Notes: a model not told the origin generated them from the letters alone. Shown: positions 1-7,516, counted from the first letter of the stretch. The stretch is DNA of 64,000 bases from Undibacterium umbellatum (GCF_014284125.1 NZ_JACOFX010000001.1:310001-374000), one strand, 5' to 3'. Numbers and translations: made by a program.

Positions 1-393
1 ACTCAGTTCTTGTATGGATAATGGATTGCCATCGGCGGCGAACAACTGGCGCGGATCGAAGAAGGCCAGCCTGGCAATCTCGCGCAAGGTGCGCTCCAGG
101 GTAATGCCCGTCTCATGCTTAACAGCCTCCAACACTTCCTGTTGAGCTTGTTGAATTGCCTGTTGAATTCTTTCATTTTTCAACAGCCGGGAACCTTGTG
201 AACCAGCAGTATCGGCAGAGTAGCCGGCGCGAATGGCTGCTTTTGTCGCATTTCCGTCCTTCAGATACTCAGTCAAGAACAGGCGCTGGGTATCCGTTAA
301 ACCGTCAGCGCCCTTCTTGTTGCCAGACGGTTTAACAGCTTGTTGCGCGGTTTCTGTTGAATCCTGTTGAGAAATTGACTGATCTTTGTTCAT
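1..393 (-). CDS. Phage terminase small subunit (partial, C-terminus outside window)
   Basis: The gene reads leftward from ATG at 393 and stays open to the window edge (131 codons). A Q/S/T-rich N-terminal tail is followed by GLTDTQRLFLTEYLKDGNAT and KAAIRAGYS, the DNA-binding helix-turn-helix signature of the terminase small subunit family (Terminase_2). Then come an AGSQGSRLLKN segment and a helical stretch ending in FFDPRQLF. In this family the protein recognises the packaging site and recruits the large terminase, which should lie just left of the window. It is the distal gene of the leftward arm, separated from the rest of that arm by one opposite-strand gene. Confidence 0.85.
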   Translation of the reverse strand, partial: MNKDQSISQQDSTETAQQAVKPSGNKKGADGLTDTQRLFLTEYLKDGNATKAAIRAGYSADTAGSQGSRLLKNERIQQAIQQAQQEVLEAVKHETGITLERTLREIARLAFFDPRQLFAADGNPLSIQELS

Positions 394-471
394 GCCTGTA
401 TTACATCAAGCATGATTGTGTTGTTCAACTAGGGTCGAAACGTGCGACTAAATCAAGAATTTGATTTAAGA

Positions 472-477
472 TATACT
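472..477 (+). promoter_or_regulatory. Candidate -10 element (TATACT) for the 503 gene
   Basis: TATACT lies 25 bp before the ATG at 503, in an A/T-rich stretch between two genes that both read the other way. No convincing -35 hexamer is seen at 16-18 bp. The gene needs its own promoter because its neighbours are on the opposite strand. Confidence 0.3.
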
Positions 478-502
478 TTTATCATGACATAGTACTACTT
501 TT

Positions 503-1207
503 ATGAGCGCCAATCCTATACCAGAAATAAAGTCACATGTATATGTCCCAACAATTCTGACGATAATTTGGTTTCTGCTGGGTGGGTTGATCGTTTATTC
601 GAAATGGCCCTTTACTCCGGAACTAAAAATAAATGAAATTGGCGATGCACTAGCTGGATTCTTTTCCCCTGTTGCGTTTTTGTGGTTGGTATATGGATAT
701 TTGCAGCAAGGGAGAGAATTAAAATTAAGTTCCGATGCCCTCAGACTTCAAGCGCAAGAATTACAAAACTCTGTACAACAACAAAAGGCACTTGTTGAAA
801 TTGGTCAAAGCGAGCTTGCTGCGATGCAGCTGGCAATGGAAAAGCAATCTGATCAAGAAAAAGAGAAATTCCGCCCAGTTTTTTTTATTCAAGGCCAAGG
901 TACCGGCTCTGGGAAGCAAAAAGTAATACGAGTAACTTACACGATCAAGAACACTGGTTCTACAATTAGTAAATTTGAAATTTCATCTGAAAACCTTCTC
1001 ATAGAGCCGCACAAATATGAAATCTTTCAGAGAGATCAAACTATTAAGTTTAGCTTTGAAATTGACGCACTTATTGAACAGAACTTGACAATAACATGCG
1101 TTTACGTGAATGGAGAAGGAGTTCAAGAAAAACAAACTGCTGTGGGGCTACCCGAACGAGGAAGCGCAATTCACGTTTTTCCAAGATTCGAAAGAGTGCC
1201 AGTTTAG
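503..1207 (+). CDS. Two-TM coiled-coil membrane protein, probable prophage cargo gene
   Basis: A 234-aa protein with two hydrophobic segments (about residues 16-32 and 50-66), a heptad-like Q/L/E-rich coiled coil (about 67-120) and a C-terminal domain of about 110 residues rich in beta-type residues (NTGSTISKFEIS, FEIDALIEQNLTI). I recognise the N-terminal pattern (EIGDALAGFFSPVAFLWLVY, then QQGRELKLSSDAL) as common in uncharacterised proteins of prophages and genomic islands, but know no established function. It is the only + strand gene between terS and the next leftward gene, is more A/T-rich than its neighbours and has its own leader. This is the pattern of a moron gene expressed in the lysogen. 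Exclusion or defence is a guess. Confidence 0.75.
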   Translation: MSANPIPEIKSHVYVPTILTIIWFLLGGLIVYSKWPFTPELKINEIGDALAGFFSPVAFLWLVYGYLQQGRELKLSSDALRLQAQELQNSVQQQKALVEIGQSELAAMQLAMEKQSDQEKEKFRPVFFIQGQGTGSGKQKVIRVTYTIKNTGSTISKFEISSENLLIEPHKYEIFQRDQTIKFSFEIDALIEQNLTITCVYVNGEGVQEKQTAVGLPERGSAIHVFPRFERVPV

Positions 1208-1214
1208 GTAAGCA

Positions 1215-1469
1215 TCATTTCAAATTTTCAACACCAGCCTTCTTTACAATCTTTCCATGCTCCAGCAAATGGTCAAGCGACAGCTCATAACTCCCGCTGG
1301 CCATACGCCCCTCGCCATCCACAGCGCGCACTGTCACCGTCTGCGACTGCACAACCACTGTGGTTATCTTACGGACGTTGACAATTGAGCCTGAAGGCAA
1401 TTCTATCCAGGCCCCGACACCGACTTGGTCATCAATCAGATTTGCTGACTTATCTTGTTTTGTACTCAT
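1215..1469 (-). CDS. Hypothetical phage protein, 84 aa
   Basis: A small protein whose middle (GAWIELPSGSIVNVRKITTVVVQ, split here as GAWIELPSGS and IVNVRKITTV) alternates hydrophobic and polar residues, suggesting a small beta-barrel, followed by an acidic helix ending in LEHGKIVKKAG. Its ATG overlaps the stop of the upstream 157-aa gene by 4 bp, so the two are probably translationally coupled. It is the last gene of the leftward block before the inserted + strand gene. I do not recognise the family. Confidence 0.6.
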   Translation of the reverse strand: MSTKQDKSANLIDDQVGVGAWIELPSGSIVNVRKITTVVVQSQTVTVRAVDGEGRMASGSYELSLDHLLEHGKIVKKAGVENLK

Positions 1470-1939
1470 GCAGCCTCCTTTAATCTTTCAACTTGTTCTT
1501 GTATCTGGGTATCACGTATCAGCCCGCTGGCGTATCCGACTGTCATCCGCAATGTGGCGGAATGCATGCGATTGAAACAAGCCCGGCAATCTTCGGTATC
1601 GCAGAGTAGGATATCCACGTCATTCTTAAGTTTCGAAGCCAGTCTGCGGAGTGGCTCCATATCAATCACGACGCCAGCACGTTTTTCGTGGATTTCGAAT
1701 ACATCGACAACACCCATGATCGCGGTATAGCTTTCGTACCAGTACCCGTCAACGACATCCTTAAACACCGCAGTGCCGTCGTTTTGAATATCTGCCGTGC
1801 CGTCGCACTCCAATTGGTCGACAATCGCCAACAGCGGGTCAAACAACGCCTTGATACGCCATGGTTGTGTCTTCAACAGCGCATTGTCTGGATTCCACGG
1901 CTTACGCACCTTTTTTGTCCGTTTCGAACTCGCCATCAC
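1466..1939 (-). CDS. Hypothetical phage protein, 157 aa
   Basis: The protein starts with a basic tail (SSKRTKKVRKPWNPDNALL), then a mixed alpha/beta body with WRIKALFDPLLAIVDQL and VVIDMEPLRRLASKLKND. It contains two nearby cysteines in LLCDTEDCRACFNRM, which may bind metal but do not form a complete finger. It lies in an overlapping gene string (4-bp overlap with the upstream DUF1064 gene and with the downstream 84-aa gene), between replication genes and terS. No function can be assigned. A DNA-associated role is plausible only from the basic tail and position. Confidence 0.6.
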   Translation of the reverse strand: MMASSKRTKKVRKPWNPDNALLKTQPWRIKALFDPLLAIVDQLECDGTADIQNDGTAVFKDVVDGYWYESYTAIMGVVDVFEIHEKRAGVVIDMEPLRRLASKLKNDVDILLCDTEDCRACFNRMHSATLRMTVGYASGLIRDTQIQEQVERLKEAA

Positions 1940-2334
1940 TTTGTCTCCCTGATTTCGATGTCAAAGACCGACTTCATGAGGTGACGCTTGATGATGTAGC
2001 CTTCGGTCAGCTTGCCCTTCACGTCCTCAACGATCTGTTTGCCGTTCTCGTTGTAGGTAAAGTCTGCGCGATACACCAATGCACGCTTGCGCACACCCTG
2101 CACCATGCACGCCGGTGCCAATTCAAACGACACCTGCCGCGTCAAGTTGCTGATTTCGCCCATGCGTTGCAGCATCTGGAGCTGGTGATAACGCTTTGCC
2201 TCGGCCATCGAATCGAATTTCTCGCCATCCAGGATGGTCTTGCGGTTTCTGTACTTGCTTGGCTGGCCCTGCTGAATCAGCCGTGAACTCATGCGCAACT
2301 GATTCAATTTCTGCTGTGTCAATCTTGATACCAT
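1936..2334 (-). CDS. DUF1064 family phage nuclease-like protein
   Basis: A 132-aa protein of the phage DUF1064 family, whose predicted fold is a small PD-(D/E)XK nuclease. Features seen: KYRNRKTILDGEKFDS, followed by MAEAKRYHQLQMLQRMGEIS (helix with the conserved Glu), the FELAP strand, then YRADFTYNENGKQIVEDVKG, which supplies the D...(D/E)xK catalytic-type residues (Asp of ADF, Glu-Asp-Val-Lys). In phages such proteins are proposed to be Holliday-junction or general endonucleases. Activity is not proven for this one. It sits directly after the DUF1376 replication protein with the start and stop overlapping by one base. Confidence 0.72.
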   Translation of the reverse strand: MVSRLTQQKLNQLRMSSRLIQQGQPSKYRNRKTILDGEKFDSMAEAKRYHQLQMLQRMGEISNLTRQVSFELAPACMVQGVRKRALVYRADFTYNENGKQIVEDVKGKLTEGYIIKRHLMKSVFDIEIRETK

Positions 2335-3536
2335 TATTCGCTTTCTAAAGAATATTCGACACCAAGGTCACCTGGTATCGATGCACGTTTCATTTTCAAT
2401 GCGGCCTTGAGCGCCTGGCTTCTGCTCTCCTTTGCTGCTGGCGTCATGTCGCGCTTGACCTCTGGTTCTGCAATGATTGTTGGCGTGACGACCTTTGGCG
2501 GCGGTTGCGCCGGTGTGACATCAGGCCCATCGATGGCGGCTTGCACCCTGGCTTTGAACGTCGCCATGTTTTCCCCTGGGTACGGCGCCAGCTTGTGCTT
2601 GCTCCCTTCAGCCAGGATCAGTTCGTCAGATGTCCACCATGGCGTCTTGCGCTTGCGCTCGCCAACAAGTGTCTGGCAGGTAGCCTTCAGGAATGCAATC
2701 GGGTCTACTGGCCTCTGCACGGCGGCAGTGCGCAAGGCTTCGATAACAATTTCATCGCCGTAGTCCTTGCAAAGCTTGCCAACAACTGTCCCGCACTGAG
2801 CGACTGGCGTGCCTGCCTCGAAGAGGATTGACTTGCCTACAGCCCAAAGCTCGGTCTTGGTCATCTGGTCTGGAGATTTGGCCAACCCTGGGCTTGGCGC
2901 TTCAGCGCCCTTACCGTTAGGTAAGGAATAATTAATAGTTCCCTCTCCGTTCTGTTCCCTCTCCGTTCCCTCTCTGTTCCCTCTAAGAGGGTTTTCCGCT
3001 GGAATTCCGGTGGAAAGTGGCTTGCTTTCCGGTGGAATATTTTCGCTATCCGGCAGAATTCCATTAGGGTATGCTCCGGATTTCCACTGCTCAAGCGATG
3101 GAATTCCAACTGGGGGTTTCTTCTCATGCGTGCGTTTTACGTTCTCTTTCCGCATGCGGTCACAGAATTTACCGTAGGCGTGGCGCTCTTTCGCTGCGTA
3201 TGCCGACACAGCTTTGTCGGCTATCACCGGGTGGTAAAGCCTGCCATCTGAACATTTGATAAACCCATGCAGGGCTTCGGCGCGCACCTTGCGCCACTCC
3301 TTTACAACCCTGCCATAGCCCGCCAGGTTGGCAAGTTCAATATCATCATCAGGTAATGAGGATGCCGGTGTCTGGTGCCAGGCAGCGCACCATAACAAGA
3401 TTGCGGCGCGAAAGGCTTCACCATCAGCAGATGCCGCGAATCTGGAGTCGCGCAGGCGGCGCACATCCAACTCCATATATTGGAAATCACTTAAATCGCA
3501 ATCGGGGGGCGTCAATGGCGCTGGTAATTCAATCAC
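2334..3536 (-). CDS. DUF1376 phage replication-associated protein
   Basis: A 400-aa protein. The first 120 residues match the DUF1376 pattern (LTPPDCDLSDFQYMELDVRR, RDSRF, AFRAAILLWCAAWHQTPASS), a winged-helix-like domain found in phage replication initiators and helicase loaders. It is followed by a basic linker (KENVKRTHEKK), a low-complexity Pro/Ser/Asn-rich region (about 140-210) and a C-terminal helical part (KTELWAVGKSILFEAG onward). In the equivalent position lambda has O and P, so this gene probably starts prophage replication. No Walker A motif is seen, so it is not itself a helicase. It overlaps the 3533 gene by 4 bp. Confidence 0.72.
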   Translation of the reverse strand: MIELPAPLTPPDCDLSDFQYMELDVRRLRDSRFAASADGEAFRAAILLWCAAWHQTPASSLPDDDIELANLAGYGRVVKEWRKVRAEALHGFIKCSDGRLYHPVIADKAVSAYAAKERHAYGKFCDRMRKENVKRTHEKKPPVGIPSLEQWKSGAYPNGILPDSENIPPESKPLSTGIPAENPLRGNREGTEREQNGEGTINYSLPNGKGAEAPSPGLAKSPDQMTKTELWAVGKSILFEAGTPVAQCGTVVGKLCKDYGDEIVIEALRTAAVQRPVDPIAFLKATCQTLVGERKRKTPWWTSDELILAEGSKHKLAPYPGENMATFKARVQAAIDGPDVTPAQPPPKVVTPTIIAEPEVKRDMTPAAKESRSQALKAALKMKRASIPGDLGVEYSLESE

Positions 3537-3916
3537 TCGTTTTTCTCCATTAATCCCATACGTTTTAAAATTCGGTGCGTGTGTGCCACTCCTTCCTTGA
3601 ATTGAGCAATCATCAATTCATAGCTAAACCCTTTTGGCCTGGCCATGCGCCCGTCTAGTACGTCATGGCAGGTCGAGCAGCCAAAAGCTGCAGCAGTATC
3701 AGGAGCCTTCAAGCCCATGCCCTTTCCATCTTCCAGAAGGTTGGAATGGCACAGTACTGTGGTGTCAGGGTTGTAATTGCAGGTCGGGAAGCGCAATGTG
3801 CATTCCTGGGCCCGAGCAGCGTTGCGAATCGGCGTTATGCGTGGACGACTGCTTTTCATGCGCTTCGTCCCCGGCTTCATGCGCTTTTTTGACGGTTTTA
3901 TGCTGGATCGCTTCAT
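3533..3916 (-). CDS. YbcO-type (DUF1364) phage nuclease-like protein
   Basis: A 127-aa protein with a very basic N-terminus (SIKPSKKRMKPGTKRMKSSR) followed by the DUF1364 core: RNAARAQECTLRFPTCNYNP, TTVLCHSNLLEDGKGMGLKA, PDTAAAFGCSTCHDVLDGR. The conserved Cys/His set (C-x5-C, H in LCHSN, C-x2-C-H-D) fits a zinc-dependent His-metal finger nuclease fold, as proposed for E. coli prophage YbcO. In lambdoid phages relatives lie in the nin region between replication genes and late control, which agrees with the position here. The start overlaps the end of the upstream gene by 4 bp. Confidence 0.72.
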   Translation of the reverse strand: MKRSSIKPSKKRMKPGTKRMKSSRPRITPIRNAARAQECTLRFPTCNYNPDTTVLCHSNLLEDGKGMGLKAPDTAAAFGCSTCHDVLDGRMARPKGFSYELMIAQFKEGVAHTHRILKRMGLMEKNE

Positions 3917-4434
3917 ACGTTGTAATTTGCAAGAATCGCTTCCATGCTCAGTTCAGACACCGCAGCTGACACATGCGGCCAAAGATACTTCTGCGCGTGC
4001 GGCGTCCGGAAAAACTCATGCGTGCCGGCGCAGTAAATCTGGAACTCACCCTCATCACATTTCTTATATGAGATAGACCTTGGCACCGGGAACACACCGC
4101 CTTTCGGGCCACTGCACCATATAACCCAGCCAGATCCCACCTTCAGCCAGAGCCTGAACATTTCTCGGTCTTTAAAGCGCTCCTGGTTCTTGAAGATTTC
4201 CCCCTCCAGTTTCATCTGCTTTCGATGAACTGGGCCAAGACGAGGAATCAGGGTTTCAATTGAAAAGAATTCGCCACTACCAAGGTTCCAGACCATGCGC
4301 CAGAAATTTCGCCAGGCCTTTTGGTCTTCTTCGGCTTGACCGTCAACCATTCCATACAGACAGTCACGCAAGACTTGACGTTGAGTCTCGGTCAGCTCTT
4401 GATCTGATTTCTTTGCGAGTACGATTTGGCTCAT
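3913..4434 (-). CDS. Phage protein, possibly DUF1367/NinB-like
   Basis: A 173-aa protein. The region KTEGEIF to FRLWLKVGSGWVIW is followed by PVPRSISYKKCDEGEFQIYC and LWPHVSAAVSELSMEAIL, which resembles the phage DUF1367 pattern (a basic 'sisf...de.ef...y' segment). The match is from memory and partial, so the family call is tentative. It lies between the DNA methyltransferase and the YbcO-like gene in the leftward operon with 4-bp overlaps on both sides, as expected for nin-region genes. A recombination or DNA-processing role would fit but is inferred only from context. Confidence 0.55.
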   Translation of the reverse strand: MSQIVLAKKSDQELTETQRQVLRDCLYGMVDGQAEEDQKAWRNFWRMVWNLGSGEFFSIETLIPRLGPVHRKQMKLEGEIFKNQERFKDREMFRLWLKVGSGWVIWCSGPKGGVFPVPRSISYKKCDEGEFQIYCAGTHEFFRTPHAQKYLWPHVSAAVSELSMEAILANYNV

Positions 4435-5525
4435 GCTGCCACCTCGACCTGAGCAAATAATGTTGAATCTGCCTGGATACGTTTACGGGCAATTTCCGCA
4501 TAAGCAGGGTTTAGCTCAATGCCTATGCAATTTCGCTGCAGGCGATCGGCAACCAGGCCTGTGGTGCCAGCGCCAAAGAAAGGATCCAGTACAGTTCCGC
4601 CAACAGGGCAGCCAGCTTTAATGCAGGTTTCCGGTAACTCTGGTGGGAATGTGGCAAAGTGAGCATCCTTGAAAGAATGCGTTGCCATGATCCATACAGA
4701 GCGCTTGTTTCGACCAAGTGGGTTATATTCACGATCGGACATCGTCATCGGTGGACGTGACACGCCATCACTGCGGCCCTTGTAGTTGGGCGAAGAAATA
4801 CCGCCACTAATAGATTTGACTCTTACTCGCTTGCGCATTTCTGAATCAGTGCCGTGCCCAAACCCAACACATCGAGAAAGTCGTTTTTGTGGCTTCTGAC
4901 CAGGCACTTCATAGTCTTTCGTATCAAACCTATTGCGTGAGGCCTCCGGATCACCAGTTGCCGGCTCCCTAATAGCGTCTGCGTTGTAGAAATACTGCTC
5001 GCTCTTGGTGAGCAAGAAAATGTATTCATGTGACTTTGTACAACGATCGCGCACCGACTCTGGCATGGGATTCGGCTTGCTCCATACAATATCCTGTCGC
5101 ACCCACCAGCCAGACTCTTGCAGTGCTATTGCCAGTCGGTGAGGCATCATGCACAAGTCTTTAGGTTTGAATCCGTCTAATTTCTTGCGATTGGGCTGCG
5201 TGTTAACGTGCCCGCGACGAATAAAGCGCTCGCCCTGGGCCCCACCACCAGGCGAACGGCCAACTGCGCCGGCACCGGTTGCATAGCTATCCCCCATGTT
5301 GACCCAACATGTACCGTCAGCCCGCAAGACACGCCTCACCTCTTCAAACACATCAACCATGATCGCAATGAATTCACCTGGCGTGGGCTCCAGACCAATC
5401 TGTCCTTCGACTCCGTAATCTCGCAGGCCCCAATATGGCGGGCTTGTCACTACACAGTGAATTGATTCAGACGCGATAGTTTTAAGCTGCTCGCGTGTAT
5501 CACCGATTAAAATCATTACGCTCAT
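4431..5525 (-). CDS. Phage N4-cytosine/N6-adenine DNA methyltransferase
   Basis: A 364-aa amino-methyltransferase with motif order of the beta class. Catalytic motif IV (TSPPYWGLRDYG) lies near residue 30, a variable target-recognition region in the middle, and the SAM-binding motif I (DPFFGAGTTGLVADRL) near residue 325, followed by GIELNPAYAEIARKRI. The Ser in SPPY is seen in both N4-cytosine and some N6-adenine enzymes, so the base cannot be decided. No restriction endonuclease gene adjoins it, so it is an orphan enzyme that probably marks phage DNA against host restriction. It is the longest gene of the leftward arm after the replication protein. Confidence 0.85.
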   Translation of the reverse strand: MSVMILIGDTREQLKTIASESIHCVVTSPPYWGLRDYGVEGQIGLEPTPGEFIAIMVDVFEEVRRVLRADGTCWVNMGDSYATGAGAVGRSPGGGAQGERFIRRGHVNTQPNRKKLDGFKPKDLCMMPHRLAIALQESGWWVRQDIVWSKPNPMPESVRDRCTKSHEYIFLLTKSEQYFYNADAIREPATGDPEASRNRFDTKDYEVPGQKPQKRLSRCVGFGHGTDSEMRKRVRVKSISGGISSPNYKGRSDGVSRPPMTMSDREYNPLGRNKRSVWIMATHSFKDAHFATFPPELPETCIKAGCPVGGTVLDPFFGAGTTGLVADRLQRNCIGIELNPAYAEIARKRIQADSTLFAQVEVAA

Positions 5526-5581
5526 ACCTCAACCTTTTCTTGCAAGCACTTTGAATATTGGTCTAAAATAATTTGAGTCAT

Positions 5582-5827
5582 TTATCGAAACCCTATTTTT
5601 GTTAATTGATCAGAAGCCCGGGCGGGTGCAACCGCTTGGGCTTTGCTTTTTGTGGTTACTGACTTGACATTGATGTATGTGGCGTACTGGACCACGTCAC
5701 GTATCGTGCTGGCGGCCACACCGTAGACTTGAGCCAATGCACCATAACCACGGCCATGCTTGTACGTCGCGTGCGTCGAGCGAATCTGGCGCACCTGGTC
5801 ATCTGTCAACTTGCGGCGGCGCGTCAT
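5582..5827 (-). CDS. Small helix-turn-helix phage protein
   Basis: The start was placed at 5827 because that ATG forms an ATGA overlap with the upstream 66-aa gene; an in-frame ATG at 5842 lies inside that gene. The 81-aa product begins TRRRKLTDDQVRQIRSTHA and continues YGALAQVYGVAASTIRDVVQ. This is a resolvase-tail-like helix-turn-helix (LTDDQVRQIR ... ALAQVYGVAASTIRDVV). The C-terminal 30 residues are basic and rich in Ala, Lys and Ser. It probably binds DNA. Its target and role are unknown. Confidence 0.62.
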   Translation of the reverse strand: MTRRRKLTDDQVRQIRSTHATYKHGRGYGALAQVYGVAASTIRDVVQYATYINVKSVTTKSKAQAVAPARASDQLTKIGFR

Positions 5828-6024
5828 TTCACACCTCGGCACAACCGGCAGTATTTGAAAATTGCTTCGCCTTTTTTATTTCGGAATTGCTGAACAGAAC
5901 GGCGACGACCATTGCAACGAAAGCCTTCACAGCACCTGGTTGCCGTGACCGTATGCACAGTTGACAGCGACTTATTGACGACCTGGTGAATGTATTGAGT
6001 AGTAGCTGGAGATTCGTACGGCAT
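5824..6024 (-). CDS. Small Cys-rich phage protein, possible zinc ribbon
   Basis: A 66-aa protein with two cysteine pairs: CCEGFRCNGRRR and, 16 residues later, YCRLCRG. The spacing (C-x4-C ... C-x2-C) with an intervening basic, beta-like stretch (RSVQQFRNKKGEAIFKY) suggests a small zinc ribbon that binds nucleic acid. It is coupled to the next gene by an ATGA overlap and follows the CII-like gene by 5 bp. I do not recognise a named family. Confidence 0.6.
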   Translation of the reverse strand: MPYESPATTQYIHQVVNKSLSTVHTVTATRCCEGFRCNGRRRSVQQFRNKKGEAIFKYCRLCRGVK

Positions 6025-6029
6025 CGTTG

Positions 6030-6383
6030 CTACCCCACAAATTGCGTGAAAAATTCTTCTGCACTACTCGCCTGGGTAATCTTGGTTCCCGCGATGGTCA
6101 TCAAGGCTTCAACGACCTTGGGCGAATAGGCGTGCTCAGTCGGCACCGCTTCAACACCAATCACAGCCAGGAACTGCGCCAGGAAAGTCAGCTCACCTTC
6201 ATTGATCCAGCGCCCCGCTGTCGTTTCATGCACACCGAACGCATCAGCGATCGTGCATACCTTTGTTTTTTGCACTTGTTGCAGGAGAGCGCTTTCTATC
6301 CTGCGTGCTTTTGCGAGCTGCACATCCGATAATTGGATCGTTGGCTTGCGAGAAAAGAGTGGTTCATTTCCTTGTGTATTCAT
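6030..6383 (-). CDS. Lambda CII-like transcriptional activator
   Basis: The 117-aa protein matches the CII family over residues 25-80: AKARRIESALLQQVQKTKVC, TIADAFGVHETTAGRWINEG, ELTFLAQFLAVIGVEAV. Lambda CII has the same arrangement (ARIESALL, a helix-turn-helix with TAEAVGVDKSQISRW, then FSMLLAVLEWG). In lambda CII is a tetramer that activates the repressor-establishment and integrase promoters and so favours lysogeny. Here it is the first gene of the replication block in the leftward arm, as in lambda, but is separated from cro by about 930 bp holding + strand genes. Length is close to the usual 97-115 aa. Confidence 0.8.
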   Translation of the reverse strand: MNTQGNEPLFSRKPTIQLSDVQLAKARRIESALLQQVQKTKVCTIADAFGVHETTAGRWINEGELTFLAQFLAVIGVEAVPTEHAYSPKVVEALMTIAGTKITQASSAEEFFTQFVG

Positions 6384-6471
6384 GTTTGTATATTTTTAAC
6401 TTTAGATGCCATAATTGCATGTTAAAATTGAAATGTATTACTTTTTTAATTGCCCACGAAAGGGGTACAAA

Positions 6472-6651
6472 ATGGAACTCAAAGAAGCTCGTGTTGATGC
6501 CGAAAATCTGCTCGAAGCACTCATAAAAAATCAGCCCAACCTAATTCAGCCGGGTCCGCATCCCTCGGCAGCAAACAATGGAAAGAACCTTGCTGAGTTT
6601 TGCTTCACCTTTATAGAAACGTATGCGGCCAGCCTCGTAGCGAGAAAGTAG
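6472..6651 (+). CDS. Hypothetical phage protein, 59 aa
   Basis: ATG at 6472 was chosen over an upstream in-frame ATG at 6415 because it follows a GAAAGGGG ribosome-binding sequence by 6 nt. The product is short and helical (LKEARVDAENLLEALIKNQP, then NLAEFCFTFIETYAASLVAR). It reads against the cII and cro genes on either side, so it is a separate unit, and is followed by a strong inverted repeat. No family is recognised. Confidence 0.5.
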   Translation: MELKEARVDAENLLEALIKNQPNLIQPGPHPSAANNGKNLAEFCFTFIETYAASLVARK

Positions 6652-6668
6652 TTCTATATCCATAATCT

Positions 6669-6707
6669 GGATCGGCTTTGCCAATCTGTAGTAATCAAAG
6701 CCGATCC
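6669..6707. repeat. Perfect 12-bp inverted repeat between two small + strand genes
   Basis: GGATCGGCTTTG (6669-6680) and its exact complement CAAAGCCGATCC (6696-6707) flank a 15-nt loop. It could form a stable hairpin at the end of the 6472 gene. There is no T-run directly after it, so it is not a canonical intrinsic terminator; it could be an operator, attenuator or mRNA end-protecting structure. Confidence 0.55.
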
Positions 6708-6738
6708 CGATCAGTTTGATTTTCCAGTAAAAACCCTC

Positions 6739-7002
6739 ATGCAAAATATTGATCAAATAAGAAACGACCTGCAATTCACAATTGGACGAGTCAACGGTAT
6801 CCACATGTTGCTGCTTACCATCGCCAGGGCACTTCCTCATGACGTTGCCGCTGCCTGCGTCAACGAATTAACTTTGTCCGTAGAGCGCGCAGAAGCTGAC
6901 CTGCTTGCTTTACCAATCGCCGATATCGCAATACAAGAAAACATTCGCGTCGTACGTGAAGGGATTTTTGTTCTGTCAAAGGCGGCACAAGAAATCCGTT
7001 GA
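6739..7002 (+). CDS. Hypothetical phage protein, 87 aa
   Basis: A wholly helical-looking product (QNIDQIRNDLQFTIGRVNGI, LSVERAEADLLALPIADIAI, REGIFVLSKAAQEIR) with normal codon use. No clear Shine-Dalgarno precedes the ATG, which may mean an mRNA with structured or reinitiating translation after the hairpin at 6669-6707. It lies on the strand opposite to cII and cro. Function unknown. Confidence 0.5.
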   Translation: MQNIDQIRNDLQFTIGRVNGIHMLLLTIARALPHDVAAACVNELTLSVERAEADLLALPIADIAIQENIRVVREGIFVLSKAAQEIR

Positions 7003-7079
7003 ATCGTCCATCTTCATTGATACCAACTGAATATTGAGAGCTGCCAACCGGCTTCCTAAGAGAAAACAAGGTGTAAATC

Positions 7080-7208
7080 ATGATCGTCATGTCCTTTATT
7101 GAATTGGTTGTTGTGACTAAAACTGGTATATCTGCTGTAACTGTGTGCATCGTCGTTTCGGCTAATTGCCGAGCCTTTGCCTTATGGCCCGCAGATATCG
7201 CTTTATAA
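7080..7208 (+). CDS. Possible 42-aa hydrophobic peptide in the 7,003-7,311 gap
   Basis: ATG at 7080 follows AAGGTG by 7 nt and opens a 42-codon frame with a hydrophobic body (MSFIELVVVTKTGISAVTVC). The frame just downstream (through about 7300) also stays open and reads like protein (IPDQLGCKLLAHGWAKGEPF), so this gap may hold a decayed or frameshifted gene. It is convergent with cro. Nothing else is seen in this stretch. Confidence 0.25.
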   Translation: MIVMSFIELVVVTKTGISAVTVCIVVSANCRAFALWPADIAL

Positions 7209-7311
7209 CGAGGCGATACCAGATCAGCTGGGCTGCAAGCTTCTGGCTCACGGATGGGCGAAAGGTGAACCTTTTAGAACTGCTGAAAAAATCCATCACA
7301 TTCGCTTCCAT

Positions 7312-7509
7312 CTATGTGGCTGATACAACGGTGCACTTCTCTTTGTGAAGCTCACTCAGCCGCTGTCCTATCTTGAAAGAAAGACGAGTTCCGCGATCAC
7401 CATTAAGTAATGCGCTAATGAGGGATTGGCTGCACGGAACCATTTCAGCCAATTTTTGCTGAGTGATCCCTGTGTCAAGCAAGTCAGAAACGGTTTTTTT
7501 GGTATCCAT
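7312..7509 (-). CDS. Cro-like repressor
   Basis: A 65-aa helix-turn-helix protein (TVSDLLDTGITQQKLAEMVP, CSQSLISALLNGDRGTRLSF, KIGQRLSELHKEK). In length and position, divergent from the LexA-type repressor across shared operators, it is a Cro analogue. The start is taken at 7509: a longer frame reaches an ATG at 7548, but that lies upstream of the promoter (-35 at 7540-7545). With -10 at 7517-7522 transcription should begin at about 7509-7511, so the mRNA would be leaderless or nearly so, and no Shine-Dalgarno precedes the ATG. It should turn down cI and its own arm. Confidence 0.75.
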   Translation of the reverse strand: MDTKKTVSDLLDTGITQQKLAEMVPCSQSLISALLNGDRGTRLSFKIGQRLSELHKEKCTVVSAT

Positions 7510-7516
7510 GAAAACA

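Noticed and set aside
6860-7150. 96-aa minus-strand ORF opposite the 87-aa gene
   Set aside because: Low-quality sequence and no ribosome site; the + strand frame looks more like a protein.
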